DNA of 7,180 nt from Akkermansiaceae bacterium (GCA_023301645.1 JALZUH010000006.1:1-7180), one strand, 5' to 3'. Numbered from the stretch's first letter, positions 1 to 6,223 are shown. Program-made: numbers and translations. The notes: generated by a model not told the origin, from the letters alone.

Positions 1-731
1 CTGAGTTTCTTGGTGTTTCGCCCGAGAACAATCGTGAGTGATGAGTCTTCGCCGCCAGCGTCGAGTAGCTCTCTGGAGATTCTGCGCACGTGGGGTCTCT
101 TCGCTGTAGGGAAGTAGAGCATTTTAAAAGGCTTAATCGAGCTCTCAGCAGTGACAGAGCTGAGCTCGGCGAAGCGTGGGTGCACGGGGAAGCCGGTTTC
201 TATGACCTTCGAATCTGCGATGCCGTGATGGAGAAGAGCGCTGCGGGTTTTGGCGTCAGTGACTAGCCAGAAGTCTGTGGGTGCTTTGCGCCATGCGGCA
301 TTGACCAGCATGGAGTCGGTGACGACGGTGACGATGAGTGGTTTGGCTTGAGGTGGGTTAGTTTCGTTATAGATACGCTCTAAGAAATAAGGATAGAGCG
401 GGTAGGTGCTAATGATGACCTTAGGCTGGGACTGGGCGACGATCTCGCCGAGTAGTGCCTCTGGCTTCCTCATCAGGGGCATACGGGAGTTGGCGAAGTC
501 GTGCCTTTCAGTTGACTGGTAAATGTGCTTCCACACCGACGGTGTGTGGGTTGTGATAAATCGATAGAAATGCCTAATGGCCTCATTGATGAGAGGGCTC
601 GCTAGTGCGCAGGGGTCTATGAGTGAAGAGGCGACATCCTTAGTTAGTAATGTATGGATATTCCCTGCTGCGCTATTGTGGCCTTCTCCGAAGCCTGCAC
701 TGAGGATTAATATGTCGATGTTGTTTTTCAA
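1..731 (-). CDS. MGDG synthase/UgtP-type diacylglycerol glycosyltransferase, partial (C-terminus outside window)
   Basis: This is the N-terminal part of a GT28-like glycosyltransferase that would transfer a sugar from a UDP-sugar to diacylglycerol at the inner face of the membrane. I translated 243 codons by hand. Residues 7-22 contain ILILSAGFGEGHNSAA, the hallmark N-terminal loop of the MGDG synthase domain with the conserved Gly-His (H18). Further family landmarks are VVTD (136-139), W147, a DFWLVTD stretch (153-159) and GFPVHPRF (180-187). The second Rossmann domain begins near residue 203, and GRN (237-239) fits the family. The frame has a stop (TAA) four codons upstream of TTG at 731, and no ATG precedes the motif, so TTG is the only plausible start. 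Relatives are about 370-400 residues, so about a third is missing. The sugar and exact acceptor cannot be read from the sequence. The gene is divergent from cdsA, another lipid gene. Confidence 0.85.
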   Translation of the reverse strand, partial: MKNNIDILILSAGFGEGHNSAAGNIHTLLTKDVASSLIDPCALASPLINEAIRHFYRFITTHTPSVWKHIYQSTERHDFANSRMPLMRKPEALLGEIVAQSQPKVIISTYPLYPYFLERIYNETNPPQAKPLIVTVVTDSMLVNAAWRKAPTDFWLVTDAKTRSALLHHGIADSKVIETGFPVHPRFAELSSVTAESSIKPFKMLYFPTAKRPHVRRISRELLDAGGEDSSLTIVLGRNTKKL

Positions 732-1078
732 TAGAACGCGAACTTAGATTAAAACGCAGCACCTCGTCGATCAAGCATTTGAAGATATCTGCAATTTACC
801 CAAATGAAAAAATAGCCTCTCAAGAAAATAAAGAAGCAGGTGATTGTAAGATGGTCGTGAAACCTACGGTAAACCGCCAAGTAGTGAAGAGTAGGTGACG
901 GCAAAACCGTTGCTATCATCGATGATGTTATTTCTCAAAATTAGGTTCACATCAATGGCGATGATGAGTCTAAGTAGTGAGAGTGTAGCCAGATATAGAT
1001 GCTAAAGGCTGGAGTCATTGTTCGTTATCGAGAAGCATTGCTAGGCAGAGTTTTTTAGCTCTCTTTGGTTAAATCTCA
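732..1078. other. intergenic region between divergent genes, no convincing gene
   Basis: This 347-base stretch must hold the promoters of the divergent glycosyltransferase and cdsA genes. I see no RNA gene. Local structure is minor: a 12-base palindrome ATCATCGATGAT (915-926), a small ACGG/CCGT hairpin (898-910) and AGAG/CTCT around a T-run (about 1047-1063). Short protein-like open stretches occur in several frames between about 850 and 1000. On the minus strand one run of about 42 codons ends at a TAG near 874 and lacks an ATG. On the plus strand a 15-codon frame starts with ATG at 851, and a different frame reads VGDGKTVAIIDDVISQN up to a stop. These could be relics of a decayed gene or chance. 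Confidence 0.5.
746..774 (-). promoter_or_regulatory. possible sigma70-type promoter for the glycosyltransferase gene
   Basis: On the minus strand TTGATC (769-774) and TAATCT (746-751) are separated by exactly 17 bases. They match the -35 consensus at 4 of 6 positions and the -10 consensus at 3 of 6. The -10 hexamer ends 14 bases before the TTG start codon, so the leader would be very short. This is a weak pattern match only; the position is right but chance is a real alternative. Confidence 0.22.
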
Positions 1079-2026
1079 TTGCCAGTGATGGCACAACACG
1101 CTTGGATGCTTTCGCCTATGAGTCAGTCCAGTGAACCTAAGAAATCCAAAACTCAAGTTTTTGGTGCCCGCTTGTTTAGCACCTTGCTTCTCTGGGGTAT
1201 CGTTACAGGTGTATTTATGAGCAGTAACCCGTGGTGTTACGTAGCTCTAGTGAGTCTACTGGGCTTCTTCGGCGTCTGGGAGTATTTCCAAATGACCAAG
1301 AAAGGCGGCCTGCCTGCACTTCCTCGATGGGGCCGATTTGTAAGCGCTAGCTACTTCCTCACAGTGGCTTACTTCTTATGCACTAAAGGCCATGCTGGCT
1401 TAGAGATGATCTTTGGTCTAGATGTGATGTTTATTATGCTGCTCATGATGGGAGGCTTCATCATCCAGCTGCGCAAACCGATCGATGGTAAGCAGACTGC
1501 GACGGCCATCGCGGTGACGACGCTAGGTTTTGTTTATGTCGTAGTTTCCTTTAGCTTTCTAGCGCGCCTCATCTTTCTACCTGAGCAGGAAGGTAGTGTT
1601 CCCGGTGCGTGGCTCATTATATGGCTGGTAGTAGTGACTAAGTTCGCTGACATGGGCGCCTACATTGTCGGCTCACTCATCGGTAAGCATAAGATGATTC
1701 CTCATATTAGCCCGGGTAAGACGTGGCAGGGGTTCTTTGGTGCGCTCTTTTTCTCTCTTCTTGCTGGTTGTGGCTTGTTTGCGCTACTAGCAGAGCCATT
1801 GAGTATCTTAGGAAGCTGGGCTTGGGTGATTGGTCTGAGCCTCTTACTCTCCCTTCTTGCCATTGTCGGTGACCTTGCTGAGTCCGTGCTGAAGCGTAGC
1901 ATTGGCGTGAAGGACTCGGGACAGACACTTCCGGGCATTGGTGGCGCACTGGATTTAATTGATAGCATTTGTTTTACCGCTCCTGTATTGTATTTCATTT
2001 TGAAATATTTACCTGTAGGAGGCTAG
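1079..2026 (+). CDS. cdsA: phosphatidate cytidylyltransferase (CDP-diacylglycerol synthase)
   Basis: CdsA condenses CTP with phosphatidic acid to give CDP-diacylglycerol, the branch point of phospholipid synthesis, in the inner membrane. The 315-residue frame is rich in hydrophobic helices, roughly at 34-47, 52-70, 88-101, 112-130, 141-165, 176-200, 218-237 and 247-266. Conserved elements are KFADMGAY (188-195), a GKHKMIPHISPGKTWQG stretch (202-218) and the C-terminal signature SxxKRxxxxKDS (269-280) followed by LPGIGG (284-289) and DxxD (292-295). The usual PGHGGxxDRxD is altered here: His is Ile and Arg is Leu, while the Asp residues remain. The start is unsure: TTG at 1079 is the earliest possible, because a stop lies at 1070. 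ATGs at 1088, 1106 and 1118 are in frame, and none has a clear Shine-Dalgarno. Conservation begins near residue 28. It lies 12 bases upstream of dxr, probably in one operon. Confidence 0.93.
   Translation: MPVMAQHAWMLSPMSQSSEPKKSKTQVFGARLFSTLLLWGIVTGVFMSSNPWCYVALVSLLGFFGVWEYFQMTKKGGLPALPRWGRFVSASYFLTVAYFLCTKGHAGLEMIFGLDVMFIMLLMMGGFIIQLRKPIDGKQTATAIAVTTLGFVYVVVSFSFLARLIFLPEQEGSVPGAWLIIWLVVVTKFADMGAYIVGSLIGKHKMIPHISPGKTWQGFFGALFFSLLAGCGLFALLAEPLSILGSWAWVIGLSLLLSLLAIVGDLAESVLKRSIGVKDSGQTLPGIGGALDLIDSICFTAPVLYFILKYLPVGG
2017..2022 (+). promoter_or_regulatory. Shine-Dalgarno-like AGGAGG ahead of dxr, long spacing
   Basis: A perfect AGGAGG lies inside the last codons of cdsA, just before its TAG stop. 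It sits 16 bases from the dxr ATG, longer than the usual 5-9. The N-terminus MKKRKVVLLGSTGSIG matches the family, and no other in-frame start lies closer, so this is either a loosely spaced ribosome site or an aid to translational coupling between cdsA and dxr. It could also simply encode the CdsA residues VGG. Confidence 0.4.
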
Positions 2027-2038
2027 TTTTTTACCGGT

Positions 2039-3202
2039 ATGAAGAAGCGTAAAGTAGTATTGCTAGGATCGACTGGCTCAATAGGCACGAGCACATTAAA
2101 GGTTGCCTCTGAGCTACCTGAGCGAATGGAGATCGTCGCTCTGGCTGCTCACTCAAGTGTCACCTCATTAGCGGCTCAGGCGCGCGAAACGGGTGTCAAG
2201 CATGTGGGCCTATACGATTCTTCTAAAGAATCGGAACTCAGAGCATTACTGCCCGAGGGGGTGAATGTTTATTTAGGTGCTGAGGGCTTACTGGAGATAG
2301 CGAGGCTCTCTGAGGCAGATGTGGTGCTGGTGGCTATCGTCGGTATTGCTGGTCTTGAGCCAGCTTTAGCCGCGATTGATGCGGGTAAAGACCTCGCTGT
2401 GGCCAGTAAGGAGATCCTTGTAATGGCAGGTGAGCTTGTCATGTCGAAGGCGGCTCAAAAGGGGGTTAATATCCTACCTGTTGATAGTGAGCATAATGCT
2501 ATTTTCCAGTGTCTGAGTGGTCATCGTGGCGGTGAGAGTGAGGTTTCTCGCTTGATCCTCACCGCGTCTGGCGGCCCCTTTAGGCAGACGCCTGCTGAGC
2601 AGCTGGAGTCGGTGACTGTCGAGCAGGCTCTTAATCACCCGACTTGGGATATGGGGCGGAAGATCACGATTGATTCATCGACCTTGTTTAATAAGGGCTT
2701 AGAGATGATTGAGGCGCGCTGGCTCTTTGGTATCGAAATGGATCGTATTGACGTGATCGTGCACCCTCAGAGTATTGTCCACTCGATGGTCGAGTATGTT
2801 GACGGTAGTGTGCTAGCTCAGATGAGTAAGCCTGATATGTGCTTTCCTATCCAGTATGCAGTGACTTGGCCTGAGCGTGTTTCTGGTGGGTTAGAGCCAC
2901 TTGATTTCGCAGCATTAGCTTCATTAGAGTTTGAAGCGCCTCGTTACGATGTTTTCCCTGCCATTAACCTTGCTAAAAGAGCTGGGTCGACTGGTGGCAC
3001 TTTGCCTGCTGTCTATAATGCTGCCAATGAGGTCGCGGTAGATGCGTTCTGCGATGGCGAGATAGGCTATACCGATATATGGAAGCTCGTAGAGCTCGTG
3101 ATGGATGCTCATGTCGTGCAGACTGCGTCAGACCTGAATACGCTCATCACAGCTGACTCTGAGGCTCGCGCATTGGCCAATGAGCTGAAGGCTTCATTAT
3201 AA
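2039..3202 (+). CDS. dxr: 1-deoxy-D-xylulose 5-phosphate reductoisomerase
   Basis: Dxr (IspC) rearranges and reduces DXP with NADPH to 2-C-methyl-D-erythritol 4-phosphate, the committed step of the cytoplasmic MEP isoprenoid pathway. At 387 residues it is full length. Residues 10-16 are GSTGSIG, the NADPH-binding glycine loop. ASKE (122-125) and PVDSEHNAIFQCL (147-159) follow, the latter with the metal ligands D149 and E151. SGGPF (177-181), HPTWDMG (200-206), IDSSTLFNKGLEMIEA (211-226) with N218, K219 and E222, and VHPQSIVHSM (241-250) complete the active site. The C-terminal helical domain (about 290-387) is intact, and no key residue is missing. It sits 12 bases after cdsA on the same strand, as in many bacteria, but the usual downstream rseP is absent and a convergent gene follows 40 bases later. 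Confidence 0.97.
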   Translation: MKKRKVVLLGSTGSIGTSTLKVASELPERMEIVALAAHSSVTSLAAQARETGVKHVGLYDSSKESELRALLPEGVNVYLGAEGLLEIARLSEADVVLVAIVGIAGLEPALAAIDAGKDLAVASKEILVMAGELVMSKAAQKGVNILPVDSEHNAIFQCLSGHRGGESEVSRLILTASGGPFRQTPAEQLESVTVEQALNHPTWDMGRKITIDSSTLFNKGLEMIEARWLFGIEMDRIDVIVHPQSIVHSMVEYVDGSVLAQMSKPDMCFPIQYAVTWPERVSGGLEPLDFAALASLEFEAPRYDVFPAINLAKRAGSTGGTLPAVYNAANEVAVDAFCDGEIGYTDIWKLVELVMDAHVVQTASDLNTLITADSEARALANELKASL

Positions 3203-3242
3203 CCAAGTAAGCAGGGGTGTGGCTAGCCCCGAAGTCCATACT

Positions 3243-4118
3243 CTACAATGGTCGAGCAATGAGAATGCCAGCGTGTTTTTTGAACTTGTAGAGGTATTTT
3301 GAAATGGTGTCGTCGATGACGACTTTCTTATAGGTGGTAGAGGCGTGCATGAAGCGTGCTTGATTATTTTCGTCTCTGATGATCACACCTACATGCGAGC
3401 AGTAGCCGCCATCGTGGTGGCTCGCAATACCGATAATATCACCGTCTTTGAGGTGGCGCTCGATACCTGCGACCTTGTCTTTGGGCACCATGTAGACAGG
3501 GGCCTTGGTTAGGCGCTTTTCGTGTGCGGCCATGCCTGTGCGTAGCTCAGGGTTATGCTTTAGGTAGCGATAGCTTTTCCAGAGTAGGCTCATTTCGCGG
3601 CACTGGTTGTCCATTTCGGTATTGGGAAATTTACGGGTGAGATCGATGATGTTTTTGCGCGCATGATTATCGGTATACCACTCTGCTAAGTAGTGGATGC
3701 GGTCGAGGTAGTTACCGTGGCACTTACCATTGCGGTAGCGTGTCCACTCGATCTGGCGGAGTAAGTCACTGGGCTGGTAGTTGGACTTTTTAGTTTCGAG
3801 CATTTTACAGAATGCTAGGCAGGCTTCAAAAAACGTCCAGCAGTCAAGGCCTTCAAAATTAACTGAGGGGCTTTCTATGTGGTCGTGTATTTCTAGGGTG
3901 TAGGATGAGTAGGGGATGCCTTCGAGCTCCTTGGCGACCTTCGCCATACGCTTACCCATAGGCAGGCGACGCCATTGCTCTTTCTCTGCTTTCTGTGCCA
4001 TTTGCTCAAACTTTGCTTTCCCCTTGAAAGTGAGTGTTTGAGGTAGGTGCTCGCCTGCCCTGAGTGTGGGAGTTAATAGGCTAGCAAGTAGGAGTAGCTT
4101 TAGCAGGAGAATGCGCAT
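3243..4118 (-). CDS. secreted DUF1460 protein, probable NlpC/P60-like cysteine amidase
   Basis: A 291-residue protein with a Sec signal peptide: a basic N-terminus, a leucine-rich core (3-15) and a likely cleavage after LRA at 21. It resembles the DUF1460 family, described as N-acetylmuramoyl-L-alanine amidase-like with a papain-type fold. Visible landmarks are the GLDCWTFFE block (90-98) with candidate nucleophile C93, RYR (117-119), YLDRIHYLAEWYTDN (137-151), LKDGDIIGI (223-231) and SHVGVI (241-246) with candidate base H242, then FMHAS (256-260). These fit a periplasmic or outer-membrane-facing enzyme acting on peptidoglycan peptides, but the substrate is inferred from the fold. ATG at 4118 places the signal peptide right at the N-terminus; no Shine-Dalgarno is seen. 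It is convergent with dxr and 168 bases downstream of the tRNA-Leu, separated from it by a terminator, so it is probably transcribed alone. Confidence 0.82.
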   Translation of the reverse strand: MRILLLKLLLLASLLTPTLRAGEHLPQTLTFKGKAKFEQMAQKAEKEQWRRLPMGKRMAKVAKELEGIPYSSYTLEIHDHIESPSVNFEGLDCWTFFEACLAFCKMLETKKSNYQPSDLLRQIEWTRYRNGKCHGNYLDRIHYLAEWYTDNHARKNIIDLTRKFPNTEMDNQCREMSLLWKSYRYLKHNPELRTGMAAHEKRLTKAPVYMVPKDKVAGIERHLKDGDIIGIASHHDGGYCSHVGVIIRDENNQARFMHASTTYKKVVIDDTISKYLYKFKKHAGILIARPL

Positions 4119-4231
4119 GTGCTATTGATGAGGCTAGCTCAGCTGATCTTCAATGAGAAAAAACCTAATGCCATGCTCAAAGTCTCTATGCGAAGTCAGC
4201 GGCAGAGCCTGAATTAGTCTTGTATCAGGGC
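4119..4231. other. short intergenic region upstream of the DUF1460 gene
   Basis: This stretch between the tRNA terminator and the DUF1460 start must hold that gene's minus-strand promoter. I found no pair of hexamers with correct spacing that I would defend, no repeat and no RNA structure. Confidence 0.4.
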
Positions 4232-4267
4232 AAAAATAAAGGGCTTCAGTATAAACTGAAGCCCTTT
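4232..4267 (-). terminator. intrinsic terminator downstream of tRNA-Leu
   Basis: A perfect 13-base-pair stem, AAAGGGCTTCAGT at 4238-4250 with ACTGAAGCCCTTT at 4255-4267, encloses the four-base loop ATAA. Read on the minus strand it begins 19 bases after the tRNA's CCA and is followed by a T-rich tail (TTTATTTTTG, overlapping the stem end and reaching 4231). That is the classic Rho-independent form and closes the tRNA transcript. On the plus strand the tail is weaker (TTTGTCTATTTC), so any activity in that direction would be lower. Confidence 0.9.
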
Positions 4268-4285
4268 GTCTATTTCTTAAATAGA

Positions 4286-4373
4286 TGGTGCGCGAGGCGG
4301 GAATCGAACCCGCACCCGATTAACTCGGACTAGATCCTTAGTCTAGCGCGTCTACCAATTCCGCCACCCGCGC
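4286..4373 (-). tRNA. tRNA-Leu, anticodon read as AAG, CCA encoded
   Basis: An 88-nt class II tRNA including the 3' CCA (4286-4288). On the minus strand the acceptor is GCGCGGG (4367-4373), pairing with CTCGCGC (4290-4296) with one G-U pair, and the discriminator is A (4289). The D-arm is GCG/CGC around GAATTGGTAGA. The anticodon stem CTAGA/TCTAG (4342-4346, 4330-4334) encloses the seven-base loop CTAAGGA (4335-4341). The long variable arm CCGA-GTTAA-TCGG (4316-4328) and T-arm GCGGG-TTCGATT-CCCGC (4297-4313) follow. Variable arm, A73 and D-loop all fit leucine. With U33 at 4340 the anticodon is AAG at 4337-4339, where bacteria normally have GAG; G37 follows. The acceptor-to-anticodon spacing matches E. 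coli tRNA-Leu, so the frame of the loop is firm. A strong terminator follows. Confidence 0.95.
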
Positions 4374-4499
4374 ACAGGTGCCAAACGTTGATAACGTGGT
4401 CGGAGGAGGAAGTAATCGTGAGTCGGCAAAAAGGCAAGATAAGTTTTCATTAAAATGAAGTTTTTTTTACAGCCGTTAAATGATCCACCGCAATAGGGA

Positions 4500-5981
4500 T
4501 TAGTCGCCTCGGTTTTTGAGGCAGCGCCCGCGAGGTTCATTGCCTTCGTAGAGGGCGACTTCGGAGTGCAGGAAGTCAGCGGCTTCTGCAGAATCCTTTA
4601 CCTTTACAGCACTACGCGTGAGCATCTCGGCTTCGAACTCTTCTAAAACTGATTCTCGCAGTGATGGCTCGGACTCTGTCGACCACGGTGACTGCGGGCG
4701 GTAGGTTTTATAGATTTGTCGAGCTAGTGCGAGTGCATCTAGTAGGGCTTGATTAGCACCTTGTCCCTTAAAGGGGCTCATCGGGTGTGCTGCGTCACCA
4801 ATAAGGGTGATTTGCTCGCCTTTTTCGAGGAGCTCTTTGGTGAGGATAGCCCGGTCGTATACAGGGTATCCCGAGATTTGCGCTTCATTGGTAGCGGCAA
4901 GTATTTGTGGAATGGGGGCGTGCCATTGCGTTCTTCGGCAGGCTTCTGCTTTTAGGGCTGTTACACCCTGCGTGCTGAGATCTCTGGCTGCCTCTTCTTC
5001 CATGGGGAAGCTGAGCTGCCACATGATTGATTCCTTATCATAGGGCATCATGTAGATGCGCTCATTACCATTGGCAGTTTGAAATACGGTGGCGGAGTCG
5101 AGCAGCTCGTTTGGAAGATCTTCTAGTCGATCTAGTGGGCAAATACCTAAGATGACGATACAGCCGAGATATTGTAGCGGGGTAGCACTTTCACCAATGA
5201 TGAGGTCTCGCACTGTGCTGCGAATCCCGTCTGCCCCGACGACTAAGTCAGCTGTGGTGCGCTTGATTTCTCCTTCTACTTGGAAGCTGAGATTGGCGGG
5301 AGCGTTGGTGGACTCTTCAATGCCAATGAGCTTGTGGTTCCATTTGATGGCGGGATGATCACCGAGTTGATTGAGAAGGGCGAGGCGCAGTGACTGTCTG
5401 GCAATATGAATATTGGTGCGTTTTGGCGAGTTATCTTCGTTTTCACCACACCACTTCCTAATGCCCCATTGCCCTAGCACCTTGCCTTCGGTGTCATGGA
5501 CGATATGTCTGGTGGAGATAATGCCTTCTGCAAGGCTTGGAATGCCGAATGCTTCAATGGCTTTGCTGGCTTGCTGGAGTGTAAGCCCGTATCCCTGTGA
5601 GCGGGCACTAAAGCCGCCATCTCTTTCGTAGAGGGTGAAGGGGATGCCTCGGTGCATGCAGGCTATGGCAAGGGCAATACCACCAATGCCTCCTCCGATG
5701 ATGGCGACATGAGGAAATGTTTGGCTATCTTCAGGTGCGGGTGATGGCACTGGCACTAGGCCAGTGCCGCTGCAGTCTTGGCATGGCTCACTGTGACCTT
5801 TTGGGCGTTCTGGCGGTAGTGGGTGCTCGGACGCGCGGGTGCCCATGGTGCTGATTAGCCTTTGGTATTCATTAAGCGCGTTTTGGTGGCGTCTTCTCGC
5901 CTTACTGGAGAGGCGCCTTGTTTTCTGGCCGCGGCTTTGACAGCTGGGGCAGGCTGCCCAATGTAGATGTTCATGTGCCAT
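4500..5981 (-). CDS. FAD-dependent class A monooxygenase with N-terminal DnaJ-like zinc-finger segment
   Basis: The 493-residue protein has two parts. Residues 1-75 carry two CxxC half-sites, CPSCQSRG (11-18) and CQDCSGTG (67-74), separated by a basic stretch with TRRLSSKARRRH (21-32). This resembles the CxxCxGxG zinc modules of DnaJ. After a Pro-rich linker (about 77-90), residues 91-470 form a p-hydroxybenzoate hydroxylase-type flavoprotein: IIGGGIGG (94-101) binds ADP, YER (118-120) ends the Rossmann strand, GADGIRSTVR (249-258) is the DG motif, and GDAAHPMSPFKGQGAN (395-410) is the GD motif contacting FAD. Such enzymes hydroxylate or epoxidise small, often aromatic, substrates with NAD(P)H and oxygen; the substrate here cannot be told. 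The ATG at 5981 lacks a clear Shine-Dalgarno but includes both zinc half-sites. No partner gene is adjacent; it appears to be a single-gene unit. Confidence 0.85.
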   Translation of the reverse strand: MAHEHLHWAACPSCQSRGQKTRRLSSKARRRHQNALNEYQRLISTMGTRASEHPLPPERPKGHSEPCQDCSGTGLVPVPSPAPEDSQTFPHVAIIGGGIGGIALAIACMHRGIPFTLYERDGGFSARSQGYGLTLQQASKAIEAFGIPSLAEGIISTRHIVHDTEGKVLGQWGIRKWCGENEDNSPKRTNIHIARQSLRLALLNQLGDHPAIKWNHKLIGIEESTNAPANLSFQVEGEIKRTTADLVVGADGIRSTVRDLIIGESATPLQYLGCIVILGICPLDRLEDLPNELLDSATVFQTANGNERIYMMPYDKESIMWQLSFPMEEEAARDLSTQGVTALKAEACRRTQWHAPIPQILAATNEAQISGYPVYDRAILTKELLEKGEQITLIGDAAHPMSPFKGQGANQALLDALALARQIYKTYRPQSPWSTESEPSLRESVLEEFEAEMLTRSAVKVKDSAEAADFLHSEVALYEGNEPRGRCLKNRGD

Positions 5982-6223
5982 TGCAGCTTTTATCTTACGC
6001 TTTGATGTGAGCTCTTTAAACTCAAAAAGCCACAGATAACTTGGCCCCCCCCGGAGTTCATTACCTGCGACTTATTGATGTTTTGAAAGAAGGTGTTGAA
6101 TCACACAATCCCCGTAACGGTAAAAAGGTAACATAAAACTAGAAAGTGTTAAGTCTTTTTAGTTCGGGTGTTTTTTACACCGAGGTTACGCTTTGCGCGC
6201 GGGGTATCTTATTTCTTGTTTCT
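5982..6223. other. intergenic region between purB and the monooxygenase gene
   Basis: This 242-base region must carry the monooxygenase promoter and the end of the purB transcript. It contains a run of eight C (6045-6052). It also contains an imperfect hairpin TCGGGTGT/ACACCGA with one bulged G and a T5 loop (6164-6183). Neither strand has a T-tract after the hairpin, so it is not a canonical terminator. A short plus-strand open frame (6041-6136) is listed separately. I see no promoter that I would defend. Confidence 0.5.
6041..6136 (+). other. small open frame, doubtful; possible gene relic or chance
   Basis: On the plus strand a TTG at 6041 opens a 31-codon frame ending at TAA 6134-6136; the frame stays open back to codon 6020. 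It starts MAPPGVHYLRLIDVLKEGVE and ends in a basic NGKKVT. The composition looks protein-like, but there is no Shine-Dalgarno, the C8 run lies within it, and I recognise no family. It faces away from the monooxygenase gene and toward the convergent end of purB. It could be the tail of a decayed gene. Confidence 0.15.

Noticed and set aside
1702..1998. 98- and 80-codon minus-strand frames antisense to cdsA
   Set aside because: They lie wholly opposite conserved CdsA motifs and show no recognisable protein features; they are shadows.
3203..3242. Possible bidirectional terminator between dxr and the DUF1460 gene
   Set aside because: The only stem is four base pairs (GGGG/CCCC) or the small palindrome GGCTAGCC, with no T-tract on either side; too weak to call.
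4440..4470. AT-rich hairpin as terminator of the monooxygenase gene
   Set aside because: TTCAT/ATGAA around a tiny loop has no G-C core, so it would be unstable; the A-run before it is not a termination tract on the minus strand.
4352..4540. 62-codon minus-strand open frame downstream of the monooxygenase
   Set aside because: It overlaps the 5' part of the tRNA-Leu and the 3' end of the monooxygenase, has no family resemblance, and its start lies inside the monooxygenase gene.
4749..5631. Several plus-strand frames of 68-89 codons opposite the monooxygenase
   Set aside because: All are antisense to conserved FAD-binding sequence, and their composition is typical of complementary-strand shadows.
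6164..6183. Hairpin as intrinsic terminator of purB
   Set aside because: The stem has a bulge, and the T-run is in the loop rather than after the stem on either strand.
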